From contig CP126122.1 of NCBI GenBank assembly GCA_030123565.1, positions 2,181,001 through 2,245,000 of the forward strand: DNA of 64,000 bases, given 5' to 3'. The DNA comes from Nitrospira sp. (GTDB taxonomy: Bacteria > Nitrospirota > Nitrospiria > Nitrospirales > Nitrospiraceae). The number at the start of each line of letters is the position of its first letter. The first letter of the stretch is position 1. Of the stretch, positions 25,299 through 34,136 are shown piece after piece. The translations under genes were made by a program, and so were the position numbers. Under the pieces are notes generated by a model. That model ran no database searches and was not told the origin of the DNA. It saw only the letters and a list, made by a program, of their open reading frames with translations.

Positions 25299-26951
25299 AT
25301 GACCAGAGAGACCATCGGGACCGCGGTCTTGAATCGACTCTACCGGCTCGGAGTCCGCCACATCTTCGGCATTCCGGGCGACTATGTCCTGAGCCTGTAC
25401 AAATTGATGGAGTCCTCGCCCATCCGGCATGTGGGAACGACGAGGGAGGATTGCGCGGGCTTTGCCGCCGACGCCTATGCCCGCATCAACGGCATCGGCG
25501 CCCTCTGTGTGACCTATTGTGTCGGGGGGCTCAATACGGTCAATGCCATCGCCTGCGCCTATGCGGAACGGTCGCCCGTCGTATTGCTGACCGGGTCGCC
25601 GGGGCTGTCCGAGCGCGCGCGGAATCCCTACCTCCACCACATGGTGCGCGAGTTCTCGACCCAGCGCGAGGTGTTCGAAAAAATGACGGTGGCGGCGGTG
25701 AGCTTGGAAGACCCGATCACGGCGCTGCGTGAAATGGATCGGGCCTTTGCGGCCCTGTTGCGGTACCGGCGCCCGATCTATCTGGAGATTCCACGAGACA
25801 TGGTGCATGTCCCGCTCGCCGAGGCATCGCACAAGAGCGGCACTCAGGATGAACAGACAGACCACGCAGCCTTGGAGGAAGCCCTGGCCGAAGTACGCAC
25901 GATGCTGCAGTCGGCGAAGCATCCGATCATTCTGGCCGGGGCCGAAGTGGGGCGCTTCGGGCTGCATGATGAGCTGACCCGCCTCGTGGAACGCCTCAAC
26001 GTGCCGATCGCCTCGACCCTTCTCGGCAAATCGATCATTCGCGAAGACCATCCGCTCTATGTCGGGGTCTACAGCGGGTTGGTCGCCCGTGACGAAGTGA
26101 AGGAGTTCGTGAACGACACCGATTGCCTGCTCATCCTCGGCTCGATCCTCTCCGACGTGGAAGATTTGGACGCCCGCAGCGCCCTATTCTCCGACGGCCA
26201 CACCATCCATGCGACGGCGGATCGCATCGCCATCAAGCACCACCGGTATGACTCCATCCGGTTCGAAGACTTCGTGAAGGGACTGGCCGGCACCCACCTT
26301 CCTTCGTTTCCGACACCGCAGCTCCCGGCCTCACAGACATTCGAGGACCCGCTGCCGCCGGCGCAGGCCTCCGTCAGCCTCCAGGGGCTGTTTCGTCACC
26401 TCGACAGCGTCCTGGACGAAAAGACGCTGGTCATCGCCGATGTGGGAGAATCCCTGTTCGCCTCCGTCGATCTCCATGTCCACCGCCGTTTTGAGTTTCT
26501 GTCGCCCGCCTATTACACCTCGATGGGATTCGCCGTTCCGGCTGCCATCGGGGCGGGCTTCGCCGATCCCTCCTTGCGGCCGATCGTCCTGGTGGGTGAC
26601 GGCGCCTTTCAGATGACGGGGTCGGAGCTGTCCACGGCGGTCCGTTATCGGCAGGCTCCGATCGTGATCGTCCTCAACAACCGCGGCTATTCGACCGAGC
26701 GCGAGATTCTGGAAGGCCCGTTCAATGATGTCCATGAATGGCGCTATGAGCGGATCTGTGAATTGATCGGAGGTGGACAGGGGGCGCGGGTGACGACCCA
26801 CGGAGAGTTCGTCCAGATCCTCGGCAAGGCCCTGACCGATCCAAGCCGACCCTATGTGATCAATGTCCTGCTCGACCCGGCCGACCGCTCCCCCGCCATG
26901 ACCAGACTGGCTCGACGGTTGGCCAAACGCCTCTCCACCGACCGGCCGTAG
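25299..26951 (+). CDS. ThDP-dependent 2-oxo acid decarboxylase (pyruvate/indolepyruvate decarboxylase type)
   Basis: 550 residues, full length for the family. The N-terminal PYR domain opens VRHIFGIPGDYVLSLY and carries the cofactor-activating Glu50 (GTTRED). A His pair at 113-114 (YLHHMVREF) corresponds to the catalytic His113/His114 of pyruvate decarboxylase and separates this group from acetolactate synthases. The C-terminal PP domain has the ThDP motif GDGAFQMTGSELSTA...NN (about 430-460), with YYTSMGFAVPAAIGA before it. It should turn a 2-oxo acid into an aldehyde and CO2; the substrate is not evident. Divergent from the RlmI-like gene. Confidence 0.9.
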   Translation: MTRETIGTAVLNRLYRLGVRHIFGIPGDYVLSLYKLMESSPIRHVGTTREDCAGFAADAYARINGIGALCVTYCVGGLNTVNAIACAYAERSPVVLLTGSPGLSERARNPYLHHMVREFSTQREVFEKMTVAAVSLEDPITALREMDRAFAALLRYRRPIYLEIPRDMVHVPLAEASHKSGTQDEQTDHAALEEALAEVRTMLQSAKHPIILAGAEVGRFGLHDELTRLVERLNVPIASTLLGKSIIREDHPLYVGVYSGLVARDEVKEFVNDTDCLLILGSILSDVEDLDARSALFSDGHTIHATADRIAIKHHRYDSIRFEDFVKGLAGTHLPSFPTPQLPASQTFEDPLPPAQASVSLQGLFRHLDSVLDEKTLVIADVGESLFASVDLHVHRRFEFLSPAYYTSMGFAVPAAIGAGFADPSLRPIVLVGDGAFQMTGSELSTAVRYRQAPIVIVLNNRGYSTEREILEGPFNDVHEWRYERICELIGGGQGARVTTHGEFVQILGKALTDPSRPYVINVLLDPADRSPAMTRLARRLAKRLSTDRP

Positions 26952-27054
26952 CCGACGCCGGTTTGGAATGGTCCCCTATCGGCAGACACCTCGACCGGGG
27001 CCGATGTTGGGACTGTTTCACGCTGACACAGGCCCTGACTTGCGCCCTCACCCA

Positions 27055-27085
27055 TTGACCACCCATAGACAAATATGGTCTTCTA
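27055..27085 (+). promoter_or_regulatory. candidate promoter motif, second copy
   Basis: TTGACC, 13 bases, then TATGGTCTTCTA, 75 bases before the start chosen for the next gene. It is a near copy of the element at 25213-25242. Just downstream, GGCGAG-AAA-CTCGCC (about 27112-27126) can form a small hairpin. Confidence 0.45.
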
Positions 27086-27159
27086 TACCAGCACTTGTCG
27101 AATTGTAATCGGGCGAGAAACTCGCCATCATGTCGGCAAGGTTATCCGGCGGAACACCC

Positions 27160-28092
27160 ATGCGAGACGGCCCAACTTTCTCTGCACGACTCAACAATGT
27201 CGTAGCCACAGAACGGGAGTTCAACGAGCTGGTCGCCAAGTCGTTGCCGGAGCTGTTGGACCGTGCGACCAGTCAAACCAAACGGTTCCTCCGCGAAACG
27301 AATCAATGGGGAGACGACATCACCCATGAAAAGTTGGCCCTTCGGTGGGGATATGAGTTGGTGGAACGGTTTGTGGTCTTCGGTCGTACCGAAGTCCCCT
27401 GCCGCCCTTTCTTTCTCCTGGATAGCCTGATCGCCAAATCGTTCAGTCAACCGGACCCCCTCTGTTATCACAAGGAACTGTTGACGCCGGTGGGACGGTT
27501 CCTGGATGGGTTGGCTTCACGCGCGGTCGTCAGCCGCGATGCCTTGATCGCGCTGTTTTATCACTTTTACGGCTTCAGCCAGGCCCATGTGGTGAAGTTG
27601 TTGGGCTTCGGCCAGGCGGAAAGCCAGCGGGTCTACAAGAATTTCGAGCGCTGGCGCCAATCCGGCTGGCAACGCACGATGAACGAAACGGGATTGAGCG
27701 GGTCGGAAATAGACGTGTTGGAACAGGAACTGCGTACGAAACCGGACGGTGTAAACAACGAAGTGGATCGGTTGATGCCGATCTTGCAATCGCACTATCG
27801 AAAGAGTGAGCCGGAACATTACCCCTGCCTCTCGGAACAGAAGTGGGGGCAATTATTTCAGGATGACTACGGTCACGACTACCGCGTCTGGCATCTGGCC
27901 TTTTGCCGCGACTGTTTTATGGAAGTCGCGGATCGCCGGCAAGCCGAGTTCGGCAGCGGGTCGAAGCCGCAGGTCAATCTCCATATACATCCGCTGAAAA
28001 AGGGAGGCGTCTTGGCTCTCTTTGGAGGGGATCGAGGAGGACGGCACCATGGAAGCACCAGAGATCAACGACTATCGCGAACATCTGCTTGA
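27160..28092 (+). CDS. uncharacterised protein with sigma-region-4-like helix-turn-helix
   Basis: 310 residues from ATG 27160 (MRDGPTFSARLNN); ATG 27130 would add ten. Residues about 130-175 (SRDALIALFYHFYGFSQAHVVKLLGFGQAESQRVYKNFERW) look like sigma-70 region 4: helix, G-F-S-Q, V-V-K-L-L-G turn, then a basic recognition helix. I see no clear region 2. A C-terminal Cys/His-rich stretch (HLAFCRDCFMEVADRR) follows. The 3' end overlaps the next gene by 44 bases in another frame, so the two are coupled. The pair resembles a sigma-like factor and a membrane-bound regulator; this is inference from architecture. Confidence 0.7.
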   Translation: MRDGPTFSARLNNVVATEREFNELVAKSLPELLDRATSQTKRFLRETNQWGDDITHEKLALRWGYELVERFVVFGRTEVPCRPFFLLDSLIAKSFSQPDPLCYHKELLTPVGRFLDGLASRAVVSRDALIALFYHFYGFSQAHVVKLLGFGQAESQRVYKNFERWRQSGWQRTMNETGLSGSEIDVLEQELRTKPDGVNNEVDRLMPILQSHYRKSEPEHYPCLSEQKWGQLFQDDYGHDYRVWHLAFCRDCFMEVADRRQAEFGSGSKPQVNLHIHPLKKGGVLALFGGDRGGRHHGSTRDQRLSRTSA

Positions 28093-29344
28093 CGCCTTGG
28101 ACGACCAGCCGCGCCGCGCGGCCGGAGAACGTCCGGGATTCCTTCAGGTGCTCGTCAACCACGAACGTGTCGGGACGCTGGATTGCCTGCAGGCCCATCC
28201 CTCCTTCACCTTCACGGCCCATGAGCGGAGCATCCAACACCTGGAGATTCGGAACGAGTCCGGGGTGCTGATCGGAGGCTGCGTGGCCCCGGAGGCCGGC
28301 TCAAAAAGTGTACGGGTTGCGATAGGCAACGGCGCCCTGACCATCCATGTGCAGAATCATTTCGACGGCGGTTCGCTTCAGGTGCAGTACGAAGCGGCTC
28401 CCGGATGGTGGGCCCACATGGCCGGCGCGATGGGACTGACTTCGAGAACGTCCGGATCGGCCTCGAGCGGGCACCCTGCATGGACCATGACCACAGCGTT
28501 CGCCCAGATCGTGTTGGCGGTGGGGGTCGTTGCATTGCTGGCCGAACGGGTGCCGAGTTGGATCGGGTGGGACGACCGGGCCCATCAGCTCGAAGAAGAA
28601 CAGGCGGCGCGGCAATCGACCCAAGAGCAAATCGATCGTGTACACCAGCAACTGACCCAACTGGTCGAGGCCCAGACGACCGCGCTGGCCGTCTCTCGCT
28701 CCGAACAGGAACGGGTCGCGCAGTTGAATCACCTGATCGACACCGTGACGCAAGCCCAGCAGAAATTGAATCAGCAAGTCTCGTCCGTGCAGGAAGAGCT
28801 GCAGGCGGTGAAGACCGGCGTCGCACAGGAGGTCCAGGACGGGATGCGCGTGGCCGTCAACGCAGTGGAGGCCGGCCGTGAAGCGGTGCGCCAAGACCTT
28901 CAAGCGGTCAAGTCGGTCAATGAAACCTTGATCAAGCAGGTCGCCCTGCTGGAAAGCCGCAATCGGGAATTGCATGCCCGTTTGGCCTTGACCTCGCTGG
29001 AAGTGGCGAAAGCCAATGCCTCGCCCAAGCCGACCCAGTCGGCCAAGGGAGAGGCCCCCAAAGAGGCGGCCGTGCCGACGCAGGTTGCGGATGGTCTGCG
29101 TGAAGCGGACCGGCAGGCATTCATGTTCTGGGTGGCGTTCCAGGACGGCACCACTGAGAAAAGCATCGAGGAGTTGGTGCAGGAAATCAACGGCATCAAG
29201 AAAGGGCCGATGAAGTCGGGCTGGTACTCCGTCGAAGTCAACTTGCCGAAACCGGAACCTCCGGACCGCTTCCTGGAGTCCGTCAAACGAGCCAAGATCG
29301 TCAAGTCGGTCGTGACGAGCAAAGCGATGCCTCCGGCTCAGTAA
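28049..29344 (+). CDS. membrane-anchored coiled-coil protein, partner of the upstream sigma-like gene
   Basis: 431 residues from ATG 28049, which has GAGGAGG nine bases upstream. Residues 1-145 are a soluble domain (FLQVLVNHERVGTLDCLQAHPSFTF, then SVRVAIGNGALTIHVQNHFDGGSLQVQY). One membrane segment lies at about 152-172 (TTAFAQIVLAVGVVALLAERV). A long Gln/Glu-rich coiled coil runs from about 180 to 330, followed by a Pro/Ala linker and a C-terminal globular domain (FMFWVAFQDGTTEKSIEELVQEINGI). With the N-terminus in the cytoplasm this is the layout of a transmembrane signal relay such as an anti-sigma factor, but no known anti-sigma domain is visible. Confidence 0.75.
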   Translation: MEAPEINDYREHLLDALDDQPRRAAGERPGFLQVLVNHERVGTLDCLQAHPSFTFTAHERSIQHLEIRNESGVLIGGCVAPEAGSKSVRVAIGNGALTIHVQNHFDGGSLQVQYEAAPGWWAHMAGAMGLTSRTSGSASSGHPAWTMTTAFAQIVLAVGVVALLAERVPSWIGWDDRAHQLEEEQAARQSTQEQIDRVHQQLTQLVEAQTTALAVSRSEQERVAQLNHLIDTVTQAQQKLNQQVSSVQEELQAVKTGVAQEVQDGMRVAVNAVEAGREAVRQDLQAVKSVNETLIKQVALLESRNRELHARLALTSLEVAKANASPKPTQSAKGEAPKEAAVPTQVADGLREADRQAFMFWVAFQDGTTEKSIEELVQEINGIKKGPMKSGWYSVEVNLPKPEPPDRFLESVKRAKIVKSVVTSKAMPPAQ

Positions 29345-29470
29345 CAGCGGTCTCCCCTCAGCAGATCAACGCTCGACGCAGTGGGCCATTCGCGTCCGGC
29401 ATGGAGATCTCCCACCGCCGCCACTCGATTGCCGTCAACGTTTCGCTCGGAGCCCTGCACAGGAGAGAGC

Positions 29471-30703
29471 ATGTCGGATTTTCATCAGAACGGACTCGTC
29501 ACGGTGCTGCACCGGCTCGGCGCGCCCAATCTCGACCAACTGGAAAAGGAACTGCACCGGCATGCGGCATCGAACCCGATCGCCCTCGTTCTCCCTTCAC
29601 TCTATTCGGAACTCGAAAACCCCGCCCTCAAACACATCGTGGAGGTCTTGAAGGACATCCGCTATGTCAATGAAATCGTGATCTCGTTGGATCGGGCGTC
29701 GGCCCTGGAGTTTCGACTGGCCAAACAGTTCTTCGCCGTGCTGCCGCAGCGGGTCCGGATCGTATGGAACGACGGAACGCGTATCCAGGACATCCTCAAG
29801 TTGCTGGCCCACAATGAAATCGATACGGGTCTGCAGGGCAAGGGCCGCGGCTGCTGGATGGCCTTCGGCTATGTGTTGGCGCGCGGAGAAAGCAATGTCA
29901 TTGCCCTCCACGACTGTGACATCCTCAGCTACAATCGAGAATACCTCGCCAGGCTCTGTTATCCGATCGTCAACACCAACCTCGGTTATGAATTCTGCAA
30001 GGGATACTACAGCCGCGTTACGAATCGCCTGCACGGCCGGGTGACGCGGCTGTACCTCACGCCGCTGATCCGGAGCCTCCAGCAGGTGGCCGGCTCGCAT
30101 CCATTGCTGACGTTCCTGGATAGTTTCCGCTATCCCTTGGCGGGCGAGTTCGCCATGGTGCGGGATTTGGCCTGGATCAACCGCATTCCCGGCGACTGGG
30201 GGCTCGAAGTGGGCGTCCTGTCGGAGATCTATCGCAACTGTGCGCTCAGACGGATTTGCCAGGCCGATATCGCCGATGCCTACGAACATAAACATCAGGG
30301 CCTGTCGGCGGACAACGCCGATCAGGGGCTGCAGAAGATGTGTGTGGATATCACGAAGTCCCTCTTCCGAAACCTGGCGAGCGAAGGTGTGGTGCTGTCG
30401 GAGGCGGTCCTGAAGGCTTTGCGGGCGACCTATCTGCAGACGGCCCAGGAGGCCATCACCCGTTATCAGAACGATGCCGCCATCAACAGCTTGCAGTTCG
30501 ACCGGCATGAAGAACGGATGGCGGTCGAGGTGTTTCTCAAGGGCATGAAGATCGCTACGGAGACATTTCTCGACGACCCGCTCGGGGTGCCGATGATCTC
30601 GAATTGGAGCCGGGTCACAGGTGCGATTCCTGATATTTTTGAACGTTTGATCGATGCGGTGGAACGCGACCACGAGTGGGACCCGGTCGGAAATCGCGTC
30701 TAG
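29471..30703 (+). CDS. GT81-like glycosyltransferase (glucosyl-3-phosphoglycerate synthase type)
   Basis: 410 residues from ATG 29471 (AGGAGAG seven bases upstream). The GT-A fold is recognisable: ASNPIALVLPSLYSELENPALKHIVEVL at the start, then YVNEIVISLDRAS, and a nucleotide-sugar metal motif HDCDILSYNREYLARLCYP (D-x-D) at about residue 157. GEFAMVRDLAWINRIPGDWGLEVGVLSEIY (acceptor/metal His or Glu region) lies at about 235. The family makes glucosyl- or mannosyl-3-phosphoglycerate, precursors of the compatible solutes glucosylglycerate and mannosylglycerate. No phosphatase partner is adjacent. Osmotic protection is a reasonable but unproven role. Confidence 0.8.
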   Translation: MSDFHQNGLVTVLHRLGAPNLDQLEKELHRHAASNPIALVLPSLYSELENPALKHIVEVLKDIRYVNEIVISLDRASALEFRLAKQFFAVLPQRVRIVWNDGTRIQDILKLLAHNEIDTGLQGKGRGCWMAFGYVLARGESNVIALHDCDILSYNREYLARLCYPIVNTNLGYEFCKGYYSRVTNRLHGRVTRLYLTPLIRSLQQVAGSHPLLTFLDSFRYPLAGEFAMVRDLAWINRIPGDWGLEVGVLSEIYRNCALRRICQADIADAYEHKHQGLSADNADQGLQKMCVDITKSLFRNLASEGVVLSEAVLKALRATYLQTAQEAITRYQNDAAINSLQFDRHEERMAVEVFLKGMKIATETFLDDPLGVPMISNWSRVTGAIPDIFERLIDAVERDHEWDPVGNRV

Positions 30704-30894
30704 CAGTTCGACGCAAGGTCGGATGCGGGAGCCGGGCCCGTCCTGGTCCGGTCAAGCGCTCGGCCCTCAGGACAGGGCCGGTTGCTGGATCGAGAACAGC
30801 GTGGCGTCGCTGGCATATACTTGTTCTCAAAACGCCGAGTGGGCCTGACTGAGATTATGCGGACTAAGAGGGGCGGTAAAAAGGACGATCACCC

Positions 30895-31242
30895 ATGACC
30901 GACGATTATGCTCGAAGGAAAATACAAGTCATCCGGGAATTTCTTGCTGCCGAATACAAACCTCCCTATACCGTCGAGGCGGTGATCCAGAGAAGGGATC
31001 CATTAGCCGACACCAAATTCAAGATCATCCTCAATAACAATGTGGAACGCATCCTCTCGGTCTGCGCCGCACTCGTGTTGGACAGCCATCCCACTCCAGA
31101 CCAACTGAAGACGTTACTCCTGTCACGAGGGATCATGGAAAAGGTCAGATCTTCGGTAGAGTTGCGAATTTGCCATGAGGACTTGGGAACCGATGAACAA
31201 TCGTATTCGAAACCGATCAGGGCGGTACGTGGAATCACGTGA
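30895..31242 (+). CDS. small protein of unknown function
   Basis: 115 residues (MTDDYARRKIQVIREFLAAE). Predicted mixed alpha/beta with no signal peptide or membrane segment. FKIILNNNVERILSVCAALVLDSHPTPDQLKTLLLSRGIMEKV is the most protein-like part. It stands alone between a glycosyltransferase and a small gene on the other strand, with 191 bases of non-coding sequence before it. I do not recognise a family. Confidence 0.6.
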   Translation: MTDDYARRKIQVIREFLAAEYKPPYTVEAVIQRRDPLADTKFKIILNNNVERILSVCAALVLDSHPTPDQLKTLLLSRGIMEKVRSSVELRICHEDLGTDEQSYSKPIRAVRGIT

Positions 31243-31340
31243 ACCGGCGGCATACGACGCTTGAATGCCGGAGAGCGAACCCTCCTGTGCGAACTGCGGG
31301 ACCGACACCCACCCTATCAAAGCGTTCCACAAGCGACGAT

Positions 31341-31535
31341 CTACGTCTTTGATTTCTGCGCGAATACCGTGGCATCACAAGCGATGTACTTAATCTGCTT
31401 CATCGGAACGATGAAGACTTCTTTAGCCGAATCGACCTCCAACACTTCCATGTCCTCGCTGATGGTATGGCGAATCGCGTCCTTCACCAGTAGTTCCTGA
31501 TTGTCGGCAAACACGACTTTGACCCAATATTGCAC
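31341..31535 (-). CDS. small conserved-looking protein, unknown function
   Basis: 64 residues starting at GTG 31535 with AAGGAG at good spacing. The sequence (VQYWVKVVFADNQELLVKDAIRHTISEDMEVLEVDSAKEVFIVPMKQIKYIACD; key alternation of short strands) looks like a small beta barrel in which the ends V-F-I-V-P-M-x-Q-I-K-Y-I could pair. It follows proC by 13 bases on the same strand, so probably shares its transcript. Confidence 0.65.
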   Translation of the reverse strand: MQYWVKVVFADNQELLVKDAIRHTISEDMEVLEVDSAKEVFIVPMKQIKYIACDATVFAQKSKT

Positions 31536-31548
31536 GTGACACTCCTTG

Positions 31549-32379
31549 TTAGAGATGATGGTCTTCCGTCTGACCCAGCTCCTGTGATCGCCGCGTGGCC
31601 GCTTCCACGGCCGACATCAAGGCTGCGCGCAGTCGCCCCTCCTCCAGACGGCGAAGACCGGCGATCGTAGTGCCTCCGGGCGAGGCGACGCGATCCTTGA
31701 GCAGGCCCGGATGTACAGCCTGTTCGAGCACCATGCGCGCGGCTCCGGCCAGAGTTTGCGCCGCCAGGAGTTGTGCGGTCGCCCGCGGCAGCCCCATCAA
31801 CACTCCCCCGTCCGCCAAGGCCTCGACCATGGCGAACACATAGGCAGGACCGCCCCCGCTCAAGCCGGTGACGGCATCCATCAGCCGTTCTTCCACAACC
31901 ACCACCTTGCCGACCGCGTCAAACAGGCTTTCGGCGAGCTGCCGGTCCTCGGAGGACGAGCCTGCCGCGAAACTCAGCGCCGTTACCCCTTCACCGATCG
32001 TCGAAGGAGTGTTGGGCATAGCGCGAACCAATCTGGTCGCTTGCTTGAGGTGAGTCTGTATGCGGGACAGGGGATAGCCTGCCGCGACGGAGATCAGCAG
32101 GGGTAGCCCCTCGATGATCGGCGCCAGTTCGCGCAGCACCCCATCGAGCACCTGCGGCTCGACGCAGAGCACGAGGAGGTCGGCCCCTCGCGCCACGAGG
32201 CGATTGTCGGCGCCGGTCGCGACCCCGAATCGTACGGCCAGCAACTCCCGCCGAGACGATTGGGGGTCGCCGACGGCGACGTGCTCCGGAGTCGTCAGGC
32301 CCTTGCGCAACACACCGGCCACCAGCGCCTCGGCCATGTTGCCGCCGCCGATGAAGGCGATCCGTTTTCCCCTCAGCAT
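31549..32379 (-). CDS. proC: pyrroline-5-carboxylate reductase
   Basis: 276 residues from ATG 32379 (MLRGKRIAFIGGGNMAEALV). It catalyses the last step of proline synthesis, reducing 1-pyrroline-5-carboxylate with NAD(P)H. The Rossmann motif IGGGNMAEALVAGVL is at residues 9-22. The C-terminal dimerisation/substrate region has the family signature LSGGGPAYVFAMVEALADGGVLMGL at about 160-185, then HPGLLKDRVASPGGTTIAGLRRLE at about 215-240. Length is normal for the family. Confidence 0.95.
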   Translation of the reverse strand: MLRGKRIAFIGGGNMAEALVAGVLRKGLTTPEHVAVGDPQSSRRELLAVRFGVATGADNRLVARGADLLVLCVEPQVLDGVLRELAPIIEGLPLLISVAAGYPLSRIQTHLKQATRLVRAMPNTPSTIGEGVTALSFAAGSSSEDRQLAESLFDAVGKVVVVEERLMDAVTGLSGGGPAYVFAMVEALADGGVLMGLPRATAQLLAAQTLAGAARMVLEQAVHPGLLKDRVASPGGTTIAGLRRLEEGRLRAALMSAVEAATRRSQELGQTEDHHL

Positions 32380-32493
32380 GGCGCGATTATACTGGCGGCC
32401 TTTCAGCCGAGCAACTTGCAACCGCCGGAAGGGGTTGTATAGAGTGGGTGGTATAGCGCTTGATCACCGCCATGTCAGCAGAACGGAGCCAAC

Positions 32494-33570
32494 ATGAGAC
32501 GCATCGTATCGCTCATGACCGTGGGGACGCTTCTTCTTGTGGGTGACGCGGGCTGGGCCCGCCGCGACGCCTTGACCGTCGAGCAGAAGAATCAACTGGA
32601 ACGAATCGATCGGGTCTTGATCGATGTGCTGGCCCTATCGGACAAGGGACCGGTCGATGCCGGACCGCTGACCGAGGTGGTGGCGGGACGTATGAAGGAA
32701 TTCGGCTACACGCCGGTGACCGATCCGACCCAGCCGCACGACGTGGAACTGAAGATCAAGTGCGAGCAACGCAAGACCTGGGAAGGCACCACCAACATGG
32801 GCAGCGATGCCGACCTCCCCGACTCCCCTTCGCGGGTATGGAAAGGTCCGGCCTGCCAGCTGGCCTATGTCCTGAACGGAAAGAAGATGGCCTGGCGCAA
32901 AGAGGTGCGGACGGACTTCGACGACCCGCAGGCCGCGGCAGTGCTCGCCAAGGCCGGCGATCCGACGGCCTATACGATGGCCAAACTGAAGACCCGTCTC
33001 GAAGACTACGATTTCCCGGCCCTCATCACGGCTGAATGGGGCCAGGAAGAACGGCTGTTTCGCCTGTACGACGATCCGAAGACCCCGGTCGCGCGCAAGG
33101 TGAAGTTGGTGTCGCTGTTCGGAGAGCTGTTCTCCGTGAAGGCGGTCCCGCGCCTCCTGGCCGGCCTCAACGGAGCCGACCGCAACATCGCCAAGGCCTC
33201 CGCCCTCGCTCTAGGCAACATCGGCCAGAAAGACACGATCCCGACCTTGATCCAGACGATGAAAACAGGCGCGCCGGAATTGCGCGCGGCGGCGGCGAAG
33301 GCCTTGGGGATCGTCGGAGCGTTGCACGGCGATTTCACGATCGTCGATCCCTTGCTCGAAACCCTGAACACGGACGATGTGGCGGTGAAGACCGAAGTCG
33401 CCTGGGCGCTCGGAAAATTGCCGGACATGCGGTCGTATGACCCTCTGTTCAAGCTCCAGAAGTCGCTCTATCACGTCCATCAGAACGACGCCGATCCGAG
33501 CCTCATCAAACTGAAGGAAGCCGTCAATTGGAGCATCAAGCAAATCGATACGTGGGAGCACGTACAGTAG
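32494..33570 (+). CDS. exported HEAT-repeat protein
   Basis: 358 residues. An N-terminal signal peptide (MRRIVSLMTVGTLLLVGDAGWA) is followed by a domain of about 160 residues with DPTQPHDVELKIKCEQRKTWEG, of no known family. From about 195 there are HEAT-like repeats: VKLVSLFGELFSVKAVPRLLAGLNG, IAKASALALGNIGQKDTIPTLIQTM, LRAAAAKALGIVGALHG and VKTEVAWALGKLPDM. It probably acts in the periplasm as a protein-protein scaffold. The downstream gene overlaps its 3' end. Confidence 0.8.
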   Translation: MRRIVSLMTVGTLLLVGDAGWARRDALTVEQKNQLERIDRVLIDVLALSDKGPVDAGPLTEVVAGRMKEFGYTPVTDPTQPHDVELKIKCEQRKTWEGTTNMGSDADLPDSPSRVWKGPACQLAYVLNGKKMAWRKEVRTDFDDPQAAAVLAKAGDPTAYTMAKLKTRLEDYDFPALITAEWGQEERLFRLYDDPKTPVARKVKLVSLFGELFSVKAVPRLLAGLNGADRNIAKASALALGNIGQKDTIPTLIQTMKTGAPELRAAAAKALGIVGALHGDFTIVDPLLETLNTDDVAVKTEVAWALGKLPDMRSYDPLFKLQKSLYHVHQNDADPSLIKLKEAVNWSIKQIDTWEHVQ

Positions 33571-34136
33571 CGCGCTCCATCACCGCCGCCGGCTCCAGCG
33601 GATCGGCCGTCGGCCTGCACCTTCTCTCACAGGTCTGCGCGATGCTCCTCCTCGCCTCTCTCACCGGTCCGGGGCATGCCCAGGTCATGGGAGAAGAGGC
33701 GGAACTCGACCGGCTCAGGGCGAAGGCGGAAGAGGCCATGGGCAATGACGATGCGGAAGGCGCGGCGATGAGCATGGGGCGTGCCGCATTGATGGCGGCG
33801 CAACTCGCCAAGCGTCAAGCGGAACCGGCTCCGCGGCAACTGTGGAAGGCGACCGAACACCTGTACCGGTCACAGGAACATGGTTACCGGGCCGTCGCCT
33901 TGTTTCGCCGCGCCGGCGGAGAACTTCCGGCTTCGGCGGGAGTGTGCGGGAGTCTTCAGCTGGCGCAGCTCGAATTGCAGCATGCGCAATCAGCCCTCGA
34001 CCGTCCGGATCACGCTCCTCAGAAAGAAGCCGCGCCTCCGCGATTGAAGACGGTTCGCCAAACCATGGAAGATTGGGTGATCGTATTGGGGTCGATGCAG
34101 ACCGAGTTTCGCTGCCCGCCTTCACCTGCCGGCTAG
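33552..34136 (+). CDS. exported small helical protein, unknown function
   Basis: About 194 residues if started at GTG 33552, inside the last codons of the HEAT protein gene. The hydrophobic stretch (VGLHLLSQVCAMLLLASLTGPGHA) ending in G-H-A would then be a signal peptide cleaved before QVMGEE. An ATG at 33642 would leave too short a signal. The mature part is Ala/Glu/Arg-rich helix (EEAELDRLRAKAEEAMGNDDAEGAAMSMGRAALMAAQLAKRQ). Its stop overlaps the stop region of the convergent PIN gene by 4 bases. Family unknown; co-transcription with the HEAT protein is likely. Confidence 0.65.
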   Translation: MGARTVARSITAAGSSGSAVGLHLLSQVCAMLLLASLTGPGHAQVMGEEAELDRLRAKAEEAMGNDDAEGAAMSMGRAALMAAQLAKRQAEPAPRQLWKATEHLYRSQEHGYRAVALFRRAGGELPASAGVCGSLQLAQLELQHAQSALDRPDHAPQKEAAPPRLKTVRQTMEDWVIVLGSMQTEFRCPPSPAG

